Shown piece by piece: positions 43,756 to 56,508 of a stretch of DNA of 64,000 nucleotides. The first letter of the stretch is position 1. The number at the start of each line of letters is the position of its first letter. The stretch spans positions 1,364,001 to 1,428,000 of the forward strand of contig JAKSGN010000003.1 in the NCBI GenBank assembly GCA_024180945.1. The letters are read 5' to 3'. The DNA is from Macrophomina tecta. Lineage: Eukaryota > Ascomycota > Dothideomycetes > Botryosphaeriales > Botryosphaeriaceae. The notes under the pieces were generated by a model that saw only the letters and a list, made by a program, of their open reading frames with translations, was not told the DNA's origin and did not search any database. The position numbers were made by a program, and so were the translations under genes.

Positions 43756-45688
43756 TGCGAAGGTTTGTGGTCGCCGGAGACGAGTAGCCGCGTTGGCGCT
43801 GGTGGAGGTGAAATCGTTAAGGTACTGCGAAGACGGAGGATTATATAGTTTGGAAGTTTTGGCCAGTGCACAGAAATTATTTCTCGGGCTGGACGCTTGT
43901 GAATCCGAATATCGGATCTCCTGGCATTCACTGTTTCCTCGTAAGAAGTGGGAGCAGCCATCTGGGTGTCTTTGTCATGATTTTCCTGGACATCTTCACT
44001 TGGACAGATAATTCAATCCCCAGGGCGCCATCTGCTATAGTGGAATGCAGAATGAAAGTAGTGCGTTCGTGGAAGTCACAAGGGGAAGCGTGAGTTGACG
44101 GAAGCGAAAGTACAGCCGTATGATGACGATTGAAATCCGTGACTCTAATCAACTATCTCGTATGCATGGACTCCAAGCTCTGCTCTTGGATAGAATAGGG
44201 CACTGCGCCGGAAAGTCACCGCTAGCGGACGGCGTTGTCGGTTGTTTGCTCGTCGCGGATGTGCTAAAACCGGACTTTTCTGATCCGCCGATGTCACCTA
44301 CCGCGCAAACGGCTGTGTCCACAACAACGGCCTCGCTGCTTGGACACCCGCAGGCACCTCAGGAAGGTTTTTCTTTTTTGTTTGTCATATACTCAGCCCC
44401 AAAAGCAATCAACTTTCCATGAGCTCCTCGTAACAAAGTAATGCACTTACCGTATGGGCGTGATATGTCTGTTTGGCAACTGATTTGCTAGAGACCTGCA
44501 TCAGCGCGCGCCTCACCCAAACATTAGTAGCGACGACCAAGTTATTTCGCAACAGAGCATAACTATCTCGAAGGGTGAGGGAGATCCCCAGCTTATCCCT
44601 TGCGGCAGCGACTCCTCTTCGCGCAAAAGAGAAAGAAGAAGAAAAAGGAAGAAAAGAATAGAAGGACGTACACTCAATTTATCTAGAGAAGACTGTGGCA
44701 ACGCCCGGAGCAAGTGTCTGTTCAAACGCTCTAATGATCGGTGTCAAGACGCTCCAAAACTATAGCTTTGCCGGCTCACGGGAGCTTAGAACAAGCAACC
44801 CAAACCTGACTGTAGTCATCCTGGTTGTACATGCGACAAAGGGGATGGGCTGTGTGCAGAACATGATCAGATTACATGCATGAGCAACACACCCCACCTG
44901 GTCATCTTCCTTATGCTCTATCTTAGGACCGGCGCACTCGACTGGGGAAAAAGGGAGGGTTTGAACCCCGATGTCGTGTCTAAGCAGCCCATATCCTCGC
45001 GACACTACATGGCTATGTGCTTCTATAGCTGGCTGTCGGGACAAAACCTCTCCACTCCGACGCGAAGAGTCGGCGAATGAACCATGGCTTGTCAAAGTTT
45101 CTAGGATCTTTTACGTGATAGTGCTTTGTCTAATTGGCTTTTTACCTTTGATGTTGCTTCACGTTGGGTGGCTGCAACTAGTGTTTATAACGTCTTTTTT
45201 TTGTTGGGGGGCGGGAGGTGGGGGGTTGAGAAATCCGGCTTCCTTGGAGATCGAGGAAGACGGACATAGCTGGAGCTGGTTCAGAAGTATGAGCCGGCAC
45301 ATTAACCTCTTCTCTTATCTTCTGCATCAGTGTCACTACGGCGAACCTCGGATGGAAGCGAGACGAGCTTCAAGCGCTGGCGGGCTTCATCAAGAACTTC
45401 GTACGGTCCAAGTTGGGGAAGAAAAAAGGGCTTCAGCTGCATAATCCTTGGTTTTGTGGTTGGAGGCAGTCGTACACTGAGCTTGAGGTTAATACAAAGG
45501 ACGCCGAAGACCTCCCTTCGTGTGGTCTCCGAGCCTACCTAATATTACGGAATCTATTTTATCGATCATGCAGCAAAAATAGCTCTTTTAATGGCAGCCA
45601 CTACCATATTGCCTTTCTTTAGCCATATCTTCCATGTGAGACACGAACTAGAAGATCAAGCCGGATTCCCGGAAAGTACCGCAAAGTC

Positions 45689-45711
45689 AAAAAAAAAAAA
45701 AAAAAAAAAAA
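45689..45711. repeat. Poly(A) run, 23 bases
   Basis: Pure A run; a second run of 22 A lies 227 bases further on. Confidence 0.95.
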
Positions 45712-45938
45712 GACGCAGTACATCAACGATCAGAACATCTCGCCGCTTCAGGACAGGTGATCTACCTCGTCAAGCATAGGTAGATTACGGGTTGCTTTCT
45801 CATCAGAAGTACCGATGAAACACCTTCACTCTAAAAGAGTGGCCGAAAGGTACTCGCCTCTACCCCCATCTCCTGCGCTGGACCTCAACACATCCTCTCT
45901 CAATGGCTGTGTTTCAAGATCACCAAGCATGGCGCATT

Positions 45939-45960
45939 AAAAAAAAAAAAAAAAAAAAAA
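45939..45960. repeat. Poly(A) run, 22 bases
   Basis: Pure A run following a 227-base spacer after the previous one. The spacer contains GTGGCCGAAAGGT, which resembles a tRNA-Ser/Leu A box, but no clear B box follows. Confidence 0.95.
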
Positions 45961-47066
45961 CCATCAAGATACTCGAATACGAGCCTATCCAGATTGTTTG
46001 ATCGGCGATGGTGTGATGTCCAACGCGCCCAGACCTTCTCCGTCCCTCGCACTCTGCAAAGCTTTCAAGATCCCTATCACCAGCTCTCCAAAACATCATC
46101 GTCAGTGCACTCCTGTTCAGCCCTGCGTAAATGAAACAGGAGATCCACCATTTGCTGGGTCTGCTGAGCGTGGTGATGTGATGGTGTGACTACGCCCGCC
46201 GCGGTTCCAGTCCGTGCATGGAAAGCCGCACGAGTCCCGTTGCATAATGTCGATTGTTCGGAAACAGCGTCTATGGTCGCTACGGGATGGGCACGGAAAG
46301 CAATGCATAGACGTAGAGGGAGGCGGGGGAAGGAAAGGGACGAGATACCAAGACGTTTCTTCGGGGGGTGGTGAGGTGCGCTACTGTTTTGGGTTGTAGG
46401 CCTCCGGAACTGCTTCAGCGCGCGGTTTCGAAGACGAGTGATTAGTCGCAGACACGATTACGAGCCTTGGAAGATGCTTAGCTACAGGAGTGGAGTGGTG
46501 ATGACTTTTCTTTTTTTAGATGCATGTTTGCTACGATGTAGTGTTCTGCTGTAGGCAGTAGTAGCCTTCGTCAAGTGGCACTGCAACAACCCTGCCAAAG
46601 TTATCGAGGAACCGGGTGTTTTCCACAACTCCTTAAAAAAACAAAACAAAACTTAAACAGAAGCATGATCAGCCAGCTACACGTACCTGCGCCAGAACTA
46701 CACGGCAACGTCCGCTCCTCGAGGTCATGCAGTGCCCCTTTCTCACCGGGAAAGCGGGTGGCGTGAGCAATCATCGCAATTAACGCGGTGAGCGAATCAG
46801 AACAATCGGATCCCATTGGTCCAAGCAGGCGCCTCTTTCTGACAGGCCAGCAGGCCTCGAGATGATGGGGTATTAAGATTCTGTCCAAATTTTGCAACGA
46901 AGCCCAATGACTTTCAGCAGCAGAGCCGGCGGGCGTGACGGCGATGCGGCTGTTTAGGAATTGGACGTCTCCCTGTGCTTCCGAACAACGGCCACCAGCC
47001 GCGAGAAACGCAACGAGGCAGCCCGGACGCGCAACGACAATGACGCGTAGCATGTGCTTTGATGCC

Positions 47067-47089
47067 TTTTTTTTTTTTTTTTTTTTTTT
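47067..47089. repeat. Poly(T) run, 23 bases
   Basis: Pure T run in non-coding sequence. Confidence 0.95.
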
Positions 47090-48133
47090 GCAGATATACA
47101 CAGAAAGAACCCTGGCTATAGTGTATGCGCCTCGGCCAGGATGCACGTGCTTTGAGAGGCGGATGAATGTTTCATATGCAGGGGAGTCGCGGTGCTCCAC
47201 TGTTTGCGAACCGGGAAGGATGGAACCTTGTTCCATTTGTTTTATTAAGCATCTCAGCCTTGCGCATATCAAGAACCTCACGCCCCGGCTCCATCCTAGC
47301 TTGCCGCGCAAGTCTAATGAATGTCAGCATGAAACTGTGAAATAGGGTGAGGAAACGGAGCGGAACCGGGAACAGAGGGAACCACGAGCGACGGTGATAA
47401 CAGACGAGATGGAGAGCACTAGTGCCCTATTTTCTCCGCGCATGAATGCCCAAAGTGCGACAGCGGGGAAATAGTGTAGGGTGACCGATTTTCGGAAAAT
47501 CCGCGAGGGGGCCTGCGTCATCGATGAAGGGTTCACGCGCCCAAGATTGGGGCAGCGGGGTTGGAGTAAGCGACACCGGCTGTATCCGTGGGAGGCCTCC
47601 CATCGTGGGCGCCTGAGGAAACAAACTCGCAAGCCAGCAATGCGGAAGCGCAATCGGCTCGTTGACTCGCATAATGGAGCCTCATCTCTTGGCATCCGGA
47701 GAATTCGCCATTTGCGGTTGCGGAGAACCAGCGAATTAGGCCGACCGGGCTGTGACGCGGGCTTGTCATTTCGATGGCGATGAGGAAAGCCGATGAAGTG
47801 GGGGTTGGTCGTGAGATTATGAAACAGAGAGACTGCGGGTTGGAGGAAACTCTGACCAGCGGGCCGGGAGAAGGAAGAGGCGTACCCGAGTGCTCTGTTC
47901 ACCGTCCTGTAGATCCCGATAATTAGGCGGAAAGGGTTGATATCTCATCACTTCACGAGATGCTGAAAGCTCCATGGAAAAGTGATTGCTAGGAAACATC
48001 AAGGCAATCGAACAGCAAGCTCAGCGGTATAGTTCCGTTTCCGCAGCGTTCAGTGGCTTCACGGGAAACAGGACTTATGCAACTCAACCCTGTCGAGACG
48101 AAGGGACTGCAGCAAGAGAATCCAAACCAAAGC

Positions 48134-48151
48134 AAAAAAAAAAAAAAAAAA
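48134..48151. repeat. Poly(A) run, 18 bases
   Basis: Pure A run in non-coding sequence. Confidence 0.95.
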
Positions 48152-48873
48152 GAATCCGAAGCGATTCGGAATATGCGCAAGGCACCACTGCTGAGGTATC
48201 AGCTGCAGATGCCGATTATCGGAGGATTGGAAATATTTGATAGACCAATCTCCAAGTCATGGAGGCGTTAATCTTGTGCTGACAAAAATTCCCATGCCAC
48301 ATGATGAACCCTGAAAGAGCAAGGAAGTTGCCGTGGAAACATACGCGCCAACCCCCTTTTGCACTCGCAAGCGTAGGAGCGGATAACGGCAGAGCAGAGT
48401 AGCGTCGGAATTGTGGTTGCGAGACCGATAAACGTCAGAAACGAAAAGCCGGTGACTTTCAGAGCGGTTGGTCTCGACAAAGAGGTAGCTAAAAGTAGTT
48501 ACCAAGTTTTGAACCGGCGCAAATCATGGCGGCCGTGGCTGCACGCTAGAGGCCGGAGGATTCGACATGGTCGACCGCAAGGCCGGCTTGCGGACCGGGC
48601 AAGAATGCTAACGCAGCGGCAACGTGGCCAGACATAGTGGATGTCGTCTGTGAGAGCTGCTAGAGGACTGACGCAATGTGAAACTGGACCGTAGTTGAAG
48701 AGGCGCAACATTGGTGGAGATGTGTCTCAGCCCTGTCGGCTACCGAGGCTTGGAAGGGCTGAAGAAGGCCGCGTGGAAGCCGAAGTCAGCAGCTTCCCTT
48801 GCCGCCTCCTACGACGCTGGCCGGGAGCAGATCGAAACAGAGGGGCGCGCAAGCACCAGAATGTGGAGATGCG

Positions 48874-48901
48874 GAGAGAGAGAGAGAAGGAGAGAGAAAG
48901 A
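48874..48901. repeat. GA-rich microsatellite
   Basis: Imperfect (GA)n run with AAGG interruptions. Confidence 0.85.
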
Positions 48902-50487
48902 GACGCGTGCGTCATAGTCGGGAGTCGGGAAATGGCGATGTGCAGCTCAACTCCGACGTGGTGATCTCCCGCAGCCAAGAGCGATAGCAGGCCCGTGACG
49001 GGGCAGAGCAGAGGAAGCAGATCTTACGTAAATGGGATGAGAGACCCTCAGACCCTGATTTGATTTATCGCGGCGGAGCGTACTCCACGCTGACTTCCCC
49101 ACAGCGGTTGCGTGACGGGCGGCGAGCGGTGTGATAGAGCGCGGGCAGGCGTGAAAGTGAGGCGTGGTATCGGCGATCGATCAGCGGCACGGCGCTGCCG
49201 CTTTACACGCCTCTCTGATGGGGCAGCGGCGGGATGGCGGCTAGGCACGGCTGGTAGCACAGGCGGTACGAGGAGCGGGTGGGCGAGCTCGTGTGTGCAG
49301 GTACGCGGGCTGACGTGCAGATGCGGGCGCAACCAGATCTGGCGACGGGCTGGCGTTTCGCGAAGAGCCGCCGAGTAGGCCAGGGCGAGTCAGGCAGGCG
49401 GCCGAAAAGGACGCTGGCTTCGCTTTCGGGCAGGCGAAGGGACCGCGCCGCCAGGCACATGACGGCCCAGGCTCCGTAAATGAGCATCAGCAGGAGGCGA
49501 TCAGGGGCGCCCGCTGCGCCGTTAATCGCGATACTCTGCTATCTTTGTCCGAATTGGCCGCGCGGGGGCCGCGCTAGCCCTGCAGCTGGCAGTGGGCAGG
49601 CGTTCATCGCCAAAGCAACAGCTGCCGGCGGCGGCCCGGGCATGGCGCTGCAGCTGTCGCCGGGGGCCGCGGCTGGCTGGCCAGGCACCAGGCACCAGGA
49701 ACCGTCCCAGGCCTCCGCAGCATCCTCGCCATCGTGGCAGCCTCAGGCGCATGACGGGGGCGGGCCCAGCAACAGGCGCGGTGGAGCGCGCGGTTTCAGT
49801 CGCTTGATGCGAGGTTGGAGTTGTGGCAGGTCGACAGCAACGGCCGCACAAGACAGCGGCGCGACAGAGCTCGCGCACAGCCCAAGGATCGGCGCGCCGC
49901 CCAGCAAATGAGCGCGAGGGCGACCCTGGCGATGCCTGTGCCTGTGCCGCCGCGCCCAGAAGCGCCTGCGAGCTGCATGCACACAGCTGCTGCTGCTGTT
50001 GAATGTAAACTGCCGCGCGCCCGCCCACCGCGCCCGCGTCCGCTTCAAAAACTGCAGCGCTCGCTCGCTCTCCACCCGCCCCGCGCCGACTGCCGCTCCT
50101 TCGAAATCCTGTTTCTCGGCGCCTCCTGCCGGTGCGCCCGATACACGCTCTCTTACGATCCACCGCTCGCTCTGTCTCACGCCTCGCCCCAGCAGGGGTG
50201 CCTCGTGTGTCATTTCACGAACCGGCCATCCACGCCCGTTCCTTCTCCGCCAGACCTCCCTCCCGCCTAAATACGCGCTAGCCTGTTGCCCGCGCGCTCG
50301 ATTCAGCAGGTCGACCGTCGCCTTCGCCCTTGACCCTCTCCCGCGCCCTCTCAGAAGGGGTCCACAGGGCTGTCAAAACCTTCATGCTCGCCACTTCCTG
50401 TCCCTCCGTCCTGACTGCGCAGCTTTCTGCCTTGCGAGGCCAAGTCTTCAACACCCAAGCAGGGATTCGCCCCCAGGATCCGTCACC

Positions 50488-52872
50488 ATGGCCGACACGG
50501 CGAGGCCCATAAGCTTCCTGCCATCCATCAAATGCTCAGACTGCGGCGCCGAGATTGAGATCTCGAAGATGGCAGACCATGTCTGCACCGGTGCCCCTCC
50601 AGAACCTGAACCCGCGGCTCCAGCACCCAAGTCTACTAAGAGCTTCTTCGATCGTGCCGCCAGTAGCATGCGCTCGTCGAAGCTGCACCTCAAAGCCGGT
50701 CGTTCGGCTGCGCCGCCTAGCATAGACTCCAATGCTGCGAGTAAGTGCCCCCAGGAAAAAGAACCGTCCATCATGTCTCAGGCTAATCCCATCCAAAGAC
50801 AAGCCCTTTGCTGGACGCGCCCAGGCTACACACGACCCGTTGACGCCGAACAGCAATCCAAATTCGAGAAGTCCGTCGCCAGCTTTCACTAAGTCGCCAA
50901 TACCGTTCAGGAATCAACCCAGCCCAGGGCCAAGAGCTTACAGTCCCGCGTCTCCAGATCAATTGTCCGCCGGGCGCGAAAACTCCCCGGATCCCACAAG
51001 GAGACTTGCTACCCCGACCCACGATTATCCCGAATCCGACCCAAGTTTCGCCCCGCTTAGTCCTCGACCCAATGGCAGCGACAGTGTCTTCTCCCGCCTG
51101 AACTCCATCGCCCCTGGCCCGTTTAACGCGAAAGAAAGGAAAGCATCTTTGAGACCTGAAGCTGCCGAGGACTCGAGGCCAAGTTCGTCGCACAGAAGAA
51201 CACCGACACTGAGCAGTTTGAGAAGCAGATCGAAATCAAGGAATTCCAGCCGTAGTAGCAATGGCCCCGTCCATGAGCGTCAACCCTCGATGGCCGGTTC
51301 TGAGAGGTCTCGCACGTCGATCCGCTCCAACGGCCTGCCTCCGATGGCAGAAGCTCCTACTGGAAAGCGCACACCTCCTCCGCGCCCAGCACGGCCAGAT
51401 GAGAATGTTGACGCGTTCCTCGAAAAGTTGCAAAACGATGCCAATCAGCCCTCGTTGGCTGGTGTCGGTCTGCGTCCGCAGGTCGCGCCGGCCCGGAATA
51501 ACAGCAATGGCAGCGCCAACAAAGGCGCCATCTCCCTACCGAGACGGCCCTCAGAGGCCGTTCCTCCTCCACCTCCGAAATCGCATTCGCAGAAGGCATC
51601 CGTGGACGAGACACCAGAATGGTGGGATTCGTCAGACAAGGCGGCTCCCCAAAGCCCTGAAAAGCCCCTGCCTCAAAGCCCAGTAGATAAGCCTCTGCCT
51701 CAGCTCTTTCAGCATGAGAGGAAACCATCTGCTGCGCAAGAAAACGCCAAAAGGTTCCCACGCAGGACTTCAAGCCGCAACATTAATCTCAAGGATCTGG
51801 ATCTCGGTCCTACGCCGCCCGTCCCGCAGCCGCCACAGCTCGAGGTCCGTCCTCGCGGCACATCTCATGCACCCTCGGACTCCGGATCGTCTGAGACTTC
51901 TTCGTCATTTACTTCAGATGGACGCAGCAGCCACTCGACACCGCCAACTTCAGCGGGAACCAGTCCTATCATTGAGCCATTCAAGGCCTACAGGCCATTT
52001 GACCAGCAAATGCCTTCCGGACTCCGGCCGGGAACTTCCACCGGCCCTCCTCCTGAGGCGCATCGGAAGACTCCGAGCCTGAGCAGGCCGACGGCGCCTG
52101 AGGAATTTCCGAGCCCTCCTCAAATTCGCGGCATACCAGAGGCGCCCGAATCACCCATGGATCCTGCCATTCAGCGAGGAATCTTCACCCCATTGAGGCC
52201 CTCGGATTCTTCGGCACTTCCTGAGATTCAGTCCGTTGTCACCGAAGTCGCTAAGCCGGTGCCTCCACCCGTTCCCTCCGAAGAGGAGCAAATTAGGCCT
52301 GTTTCACGCACCAGGACGGGATCGGTAGGAAGACGACCCGGGACGGCGGGCAAGGGGAACTGCAGAGGCTGTGGCGAAGTGATTGTGGGGAAGAGCGTCA
52401 AAGCGGCTGATGGCCGGCTTACGGGGCGCTGGCACAAACAATGTGAGTTTCTAAATTTTTTCCACGTGGAGTCCTTATTTCGCTAACCCGTGTCCGCACA
52501 GGTTTCGTGTGCAGAACTTGCCACTCCCCCTTCCAAACTGCTGACTTTTACGTCATTGACAATCACCCGTACTGCGCGCATCACTACCACCAGTTGAACG
52601 GTTCTCTCTGCCAGCACTGCAATTATGGTATCGAAGGCCAGTATCTGGAGACGGAGAGGCGGCAGAAGTACCACCCACAATGTTTTGCGTGCGACACGTG
52701 CAGAATGCCGCTACGGGACGACTACTTTGAGGTCATGGGCGTCGTCTACTGCGAGCGTCATGCCTGGCATGCAGCGCGGCAGACAGGCGGTGGTGGGCCT
52801 CGCGGCATGCTAGCTCCAGGAGACCCCAGGAGAAATCCCGAAAGGAGGAGAACTAGGCTGATGATGATGTGA
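50488..52872 (+). CDS. Paxillin-like LIM domain protein
   Basis: Exons 50488-50740, 50799-52442 and 52502-52872 give about 755 residues. The N-terminus has a short Cys pair (IKCSDCGAEIEISKMADHVC). A long disordered region follows, rich in Pro, Ser and Arg, with repeated proline stretches (PVPPPVPSEEE, PPPPPKSHSQ). The C-terminus holds two LIM domains: CRGCGEVIVGKSV...WHKQCFVCRTC...YCAHHYH, then CQHCNYGIEGQYL...HPQCFACDTC...YCERH, each with eight Cys/His zinc ligands. This layout matches the fungal Pxl1-type proteins that act at the actomyosin ring and at sites of polarised growth with Rho GTPases. The second intron falls inside LIM1 and restores WHKQC|FVC. Gene symbol withheld because several fungal LIM proteins share this form. 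Confidence 0.85.
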
Positions 52873-54502
52873 GCGATCTCGCTCAGAGAGGGCTTTGCAT
52901 TGACATCGGCTATTTTTGGTGACGAGGGGGAGATGTGTCTTGGAAGTATTGCTTCCCAAAGACGCTTGGGCACCGAAGCCTATACAATTACGAGGGCGGT
53001 CTTGCGTTATCTCCGTGTACGGTCCAGACCCACCCCTTTCTGGAAGCCCCACGGCAATCACCTTTCTCGGAGGATGGGATATCTTCGGATTGTCGCATCG
53101 CCACTCGTTCGCTTATCGTTCGTTGCATTCCACTGGATCTCTCTCAGACACAGCATTTGACGGCGTCACATCTCTCTTTGTTATTGTCCGATCCTTTGAG
53201 AACCGTCGCTTTCCTTGCCTCTCTGGATTTTCGGGTTTGCACAAGAGCTCTATACCCTTCTTCATATACCCTTTTCATTTTGGGTGCATTTCACTCTTGG
53301 CTATACCCCGTTCCTTTTTCCTTTCTACCCGGATGTCTGCTTCATGTCCTGCGACAGTGGTTTTTATTTTTTATTTTTTTTTTCAGCATTTGCATGAGGG
53401 GGTTCAAGAGATCGGGGCGGAGTTTCAAGCGCAATGAGGGAAGGATTTATCGGCCATACGAAGGGCTGATTTTAATGTGTATATCTTTTTTTTGGCGGGT
53501 AATCGGTTCGATGGTCGTCACGGAAAAGTTTCAGGATAGGGCAGAGAGCGGTCTTTAAGGTAGCTGCAGGATAAATTCATCAGAACATTCTAGTAATACG
53601 CCACTTGAATGACCAGACCGACGATTCTTGGCGAATGAGCGAGTGGACACGTAGTGTTGTGGGACTAAGGGTGTAGTTGTGCTTCATCACTGCGCTCGCA
53701 CTACTTCCTACGGGACAGTTGATGCCGCATGATGAGCACTCGGTGAGTTGACCGGTCCTTGTTGCAGGCATCGATCGGCTTGTCGATATACCGATTTGGC
53801 AACAATAACTGTATTTAGACGTGGAGTGCCGCCGAAGTTGTAATGCAGCGATCACGAGAATCCAGGTAACGGTGTCTCTGGAAGGTTCGAGCGCGAGAGG
53901 TGAGCGGGCACACAGCACCAGCATCGACCCCACTGCAGCGATCGTAAAGAGAGTCGGCGGTCAGACAGCATTTGCTTCGTCGCTCGGGCCTCATGCTAAG
54001 AGAGTTGTGCGGGTGGCTGCGTCTGCCAGGATCGCCAACGGCTGCGGCAGGCAGCGGCTCGACGGAACACTCTGCACACCGACATGCGCCTTTTCTTCCT
54101 CCACTCGAGACTGAGTCGCGTCTAGAGCTGATGTGCAGGAGCAAGTACTGGCAAGGCCGCAGACAAAGAGCGCAAGAGCAGCCTCATGGAGCAAGAATCA
54201 GCTGGGGTTGAGGGAGCGTGGTTGGCCCCTGTCCTCGGCTGCGCGGATCTGTCGCGATGGATTGGCCTGGAGATGGCGTGGTGCCGGGCGCCAGCGGAGC
54301 GACACATGCAGCAAAGCTGCCGCCTCGTGCCGTCTCTTCACCCTCACCGCGACTTTGCACATGCGCCGCGTGCAGGCTGGAGATTAATCACCCTCAATTA
54401 GCCTGCCGACTGCGCCGCCAGACAGCATGCACGGCCCCTTATCGCGTAGCTCTGCGCTGCCCCGCGCTAAACCGCCCAGCGCGGACGGACTGACCGCCCG
54501 GC

Positions 54503-54508
54503 TATAAA
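54503..54508 (+). promoter_or_regulatory. TATA box of INO1
   Basis: TATAAA within GGCTATAAAGCG, about 170 bases before the predicted 5'-UTR intron and about 330 bases before the start codon, followed by a CT-rich leader. Confidence 0.6.
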
Positions 54509-54671
54509 GCGTTGCCTGCCCGCACCGACCTTCCCTCCCTCAACAACCACCTCTCACCTCTCCATTTGCACGCTCCAGCAAAGCGCTCTTCACAGCTCTC
54601 CATCCAATCCCACCCGTCAATCAACCGGGCCATTGCCCAGCAGTAACCATTTTCTCTAATCTCCTTAACTC

Positions 54672-54727
54672 GTGAGTGCCCGGTGACCCCTCCATGAGTC
54701 CGCCTAGAGATGCTAACCGCCATCCAG
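54672..54727 (+). other. Predicted intron in the INO1 5' leader
   Basis: GTGAGT at 54672, a branch-like GCTAAC near 54712, and CCATCCAG ending at 54727 form a 56-base intron. Splicing would remove the upstream ATG at 54694, which otherwise opens a 102-codon frame overlapping the INO1 start. Confidence 0.6.
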
Positions 54728-54838
54728 CGTCCACCACCCCTTCGCCGGCCGACGTACTTCCCCCTCTGGAGGAGCGTCGGATTCCCCATACGTCCGTTAA
54801 ATTCCCCATTCTAACGGAAGACAACTCAAATTTCGAAC

Positions 54839-56508
54839 ATGGCACCTCACGCCGAAGTCGGCTACGCGAAGGGGAATGGACACGAGCACGGTCTTTGGAG
54901 CCCCCAGAGCTCTCAGCCCAGGAAGACTTTTGTGGTGAACTCGCCAAATGTTACGTACACGGACTCGGAGATCAAGAGCCGCTACACGTACCGCACCACT
55001 GAAGTTGAGATGAAGGACGGCAGCTTCGTCGCCACGCCCAAGGAGACTGTGTACGACTTCAAGGTGGACCGCAAGATCCCCAAGGTCGGCATGATGCTCG
55101 TGGGTCTGGGCGGCAACAACGGTACTACGGTCACTGCAGGTATCCTTGCCAACAAGCGCGGCCTTGTCTGGGACACTCGCGAGGGTCCACGCGCTGCCAA
55201 CTACTACGGTTCCATGATCATGGCCTCCACCATCAAGCTCGGCACTGATCCCAAGACCGGAAAGGAAATTAACATCCCGTTCCACGACCTGCTGCCTATG
55301 GTCCACCCCAATGACCTTGTCATTGGTGGCTGGGACATCAGCGGTATGAACTTGGCCGAGGCTGCTGACCGTGCCCGCGTTCTGGAGCCTACGCTCAAGA
55401 ATCTTGTGCGCAAGGAGATGGCTGCGATCAAGCCGCTTCCCAGCATCTACTACCCGGATTTCATTGCCGCGAACCAGGAGGCTCGTGCTGACAATGTTCT
55501 TCCCGGTACCAAGGCCTGCTGGGAGCACGTCGAGAAGATCCGCAAGGACATTCAGGACTTCAAGACGGCCAACAACTTGGACAAGGTCATTGTTCAATGG
55601 ACTGCGAATACCGAGCGTTATGCGGACATCATCCCCGGCGTCAATGACACAGCTGAGAACCTGCTCAAGGCTATCAGGGAGGGCCATGAGGAGGTCTCGC
55701 CTTCGACTGTTTTCGCTGTTGCTTGCATCCTAGACCAGGTTCCATTCATCAATGGGTCGCCGCAGAACACCTTCGTTCCGGGCGCAATTGAATTGGCCGA
55801 GAAGCACAGCGCCTTCATTGGTGGCGATGACTTCAAGTCTGGTCAGACCAAGATGAAGTCGGCCCTCGTCGATTTCATGATCAACGCCGGTATCAAGCTC
55901 ACCAGCATTGCCTCATACAACCATTTGGGCAACAATGATGGCATGAACCTTAGCAGCCAGAAGCAGTTCCGCAGCAAGGAGATCAGCAAGTCCAATGTTG
56001 TTGATGACATGGTTGCAGCCAACAACGTCCTTTACAAGGAGGGCGAGCACCCCGACCACTGCGTCGTGATCAAGTACATGCCGGCAGTTGGCGATAACAA
56101 GCGCGCCTTGGATGAGTACTACGCCGAGATTTTCATGGGAGGTCACCAGACAATCAGCATTTTCAACGTCTGCGAGGACTCCCTCCTGGCTAGCCCACTG
56201 ATCATCGATCTCGTCCTTGTTACCGAGATGATGACGCGCGTCCAGTGGAAGACCGAGGCCACTGACTATGCTGGATTCCACAGCGTCCTGAGCATCCTGA
56301 GCTTCATGCTCAAGGTAAGTTATCTAGAATTCTGAGTAAGGAGTGCAGCACTAATAGGACGCAATAGGCTCCTCTCACGCCGCCTGGCACCCCGGTGGTC
56401 AATGCTCTGGCCAAGCAGCGCAACGCTATGATGAACATCTTCCGCGCTTGCGTCGGTCTCGAGCCGGAGAACGATATGACGCTCGAGCACAAGCTGTTCG
56501 CTCACTAA
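54839..56508 (+). CDS. INO1: Myo-inositol-1-phosphate synthase
   Basis: Exons 54839-56314 and 56368-56508 give 538 residues, the normal length. Motifs: [10 protein letters not shown] (NAD-binding), [30 protein letters not shown] and KSNVVDDMV, all family signatures with the catalytic lysines near them. It converts glucose-6-phosphate to myo-inositol-1-phosphate in an NAD-dependent cycle, the first step of inositol and phosphatidylinositol synthesis in the cytosol. The intron (GTAAGT...CTAAT...AATAG) joins FMLK to [14 protein letters not shown]. Codon use is strongly GC-ending, as expected for a well-expressed gene. In yeast INO1 is controlled by inositol through UAS-INO sites; I saw no clear match here. 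Confidence 0.97.

Larger units (their letters stand above)
43756..50487. other. Gene-poor block, 6.7 kb
   Basis: No supported gene. Contents: four long A/T runs (45689-45711, 45939-45960, 47067-47089, 48134-48151), a GA repeat (48874-48901), an open frame at about 45340-45560 with a coding-like look (FIKNFVRSKLGKKKG), and a GC-rich part (about 49050-50300) with many overlapping long frames on both strands. The final part precedes the LIM gene and probably holds its promoter. Confidence 0.45.
52873..54838. other. Intergenic region, 2.0 kb, upstream of INO1
   Basis: No gene. Downstream of the LIM gene the sequence is T-rich; from about 54100 it becomes GC-rich and leads into the INO1 promoter, which has its TATA box at 54503. 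Confidence 0.45.

Noticed and set aside
44935..45030. B-box-like GGTTCAAACCC on the minus strand near 44955
   Set aside because: No matching A box or acceptor stem upstream; a lone B box is weak evidence.
46190..46230. GGTTCCAGTCC resembling a pol III B box
   Set aside because: No A box at a suitable distance and no cloverleaf.
49480..50270. Several long frames on both strands upstream of the LIM gene
   Set aside because: High GC makes stops rare; Ala/Arg/Gln-rich products without recognisable features.
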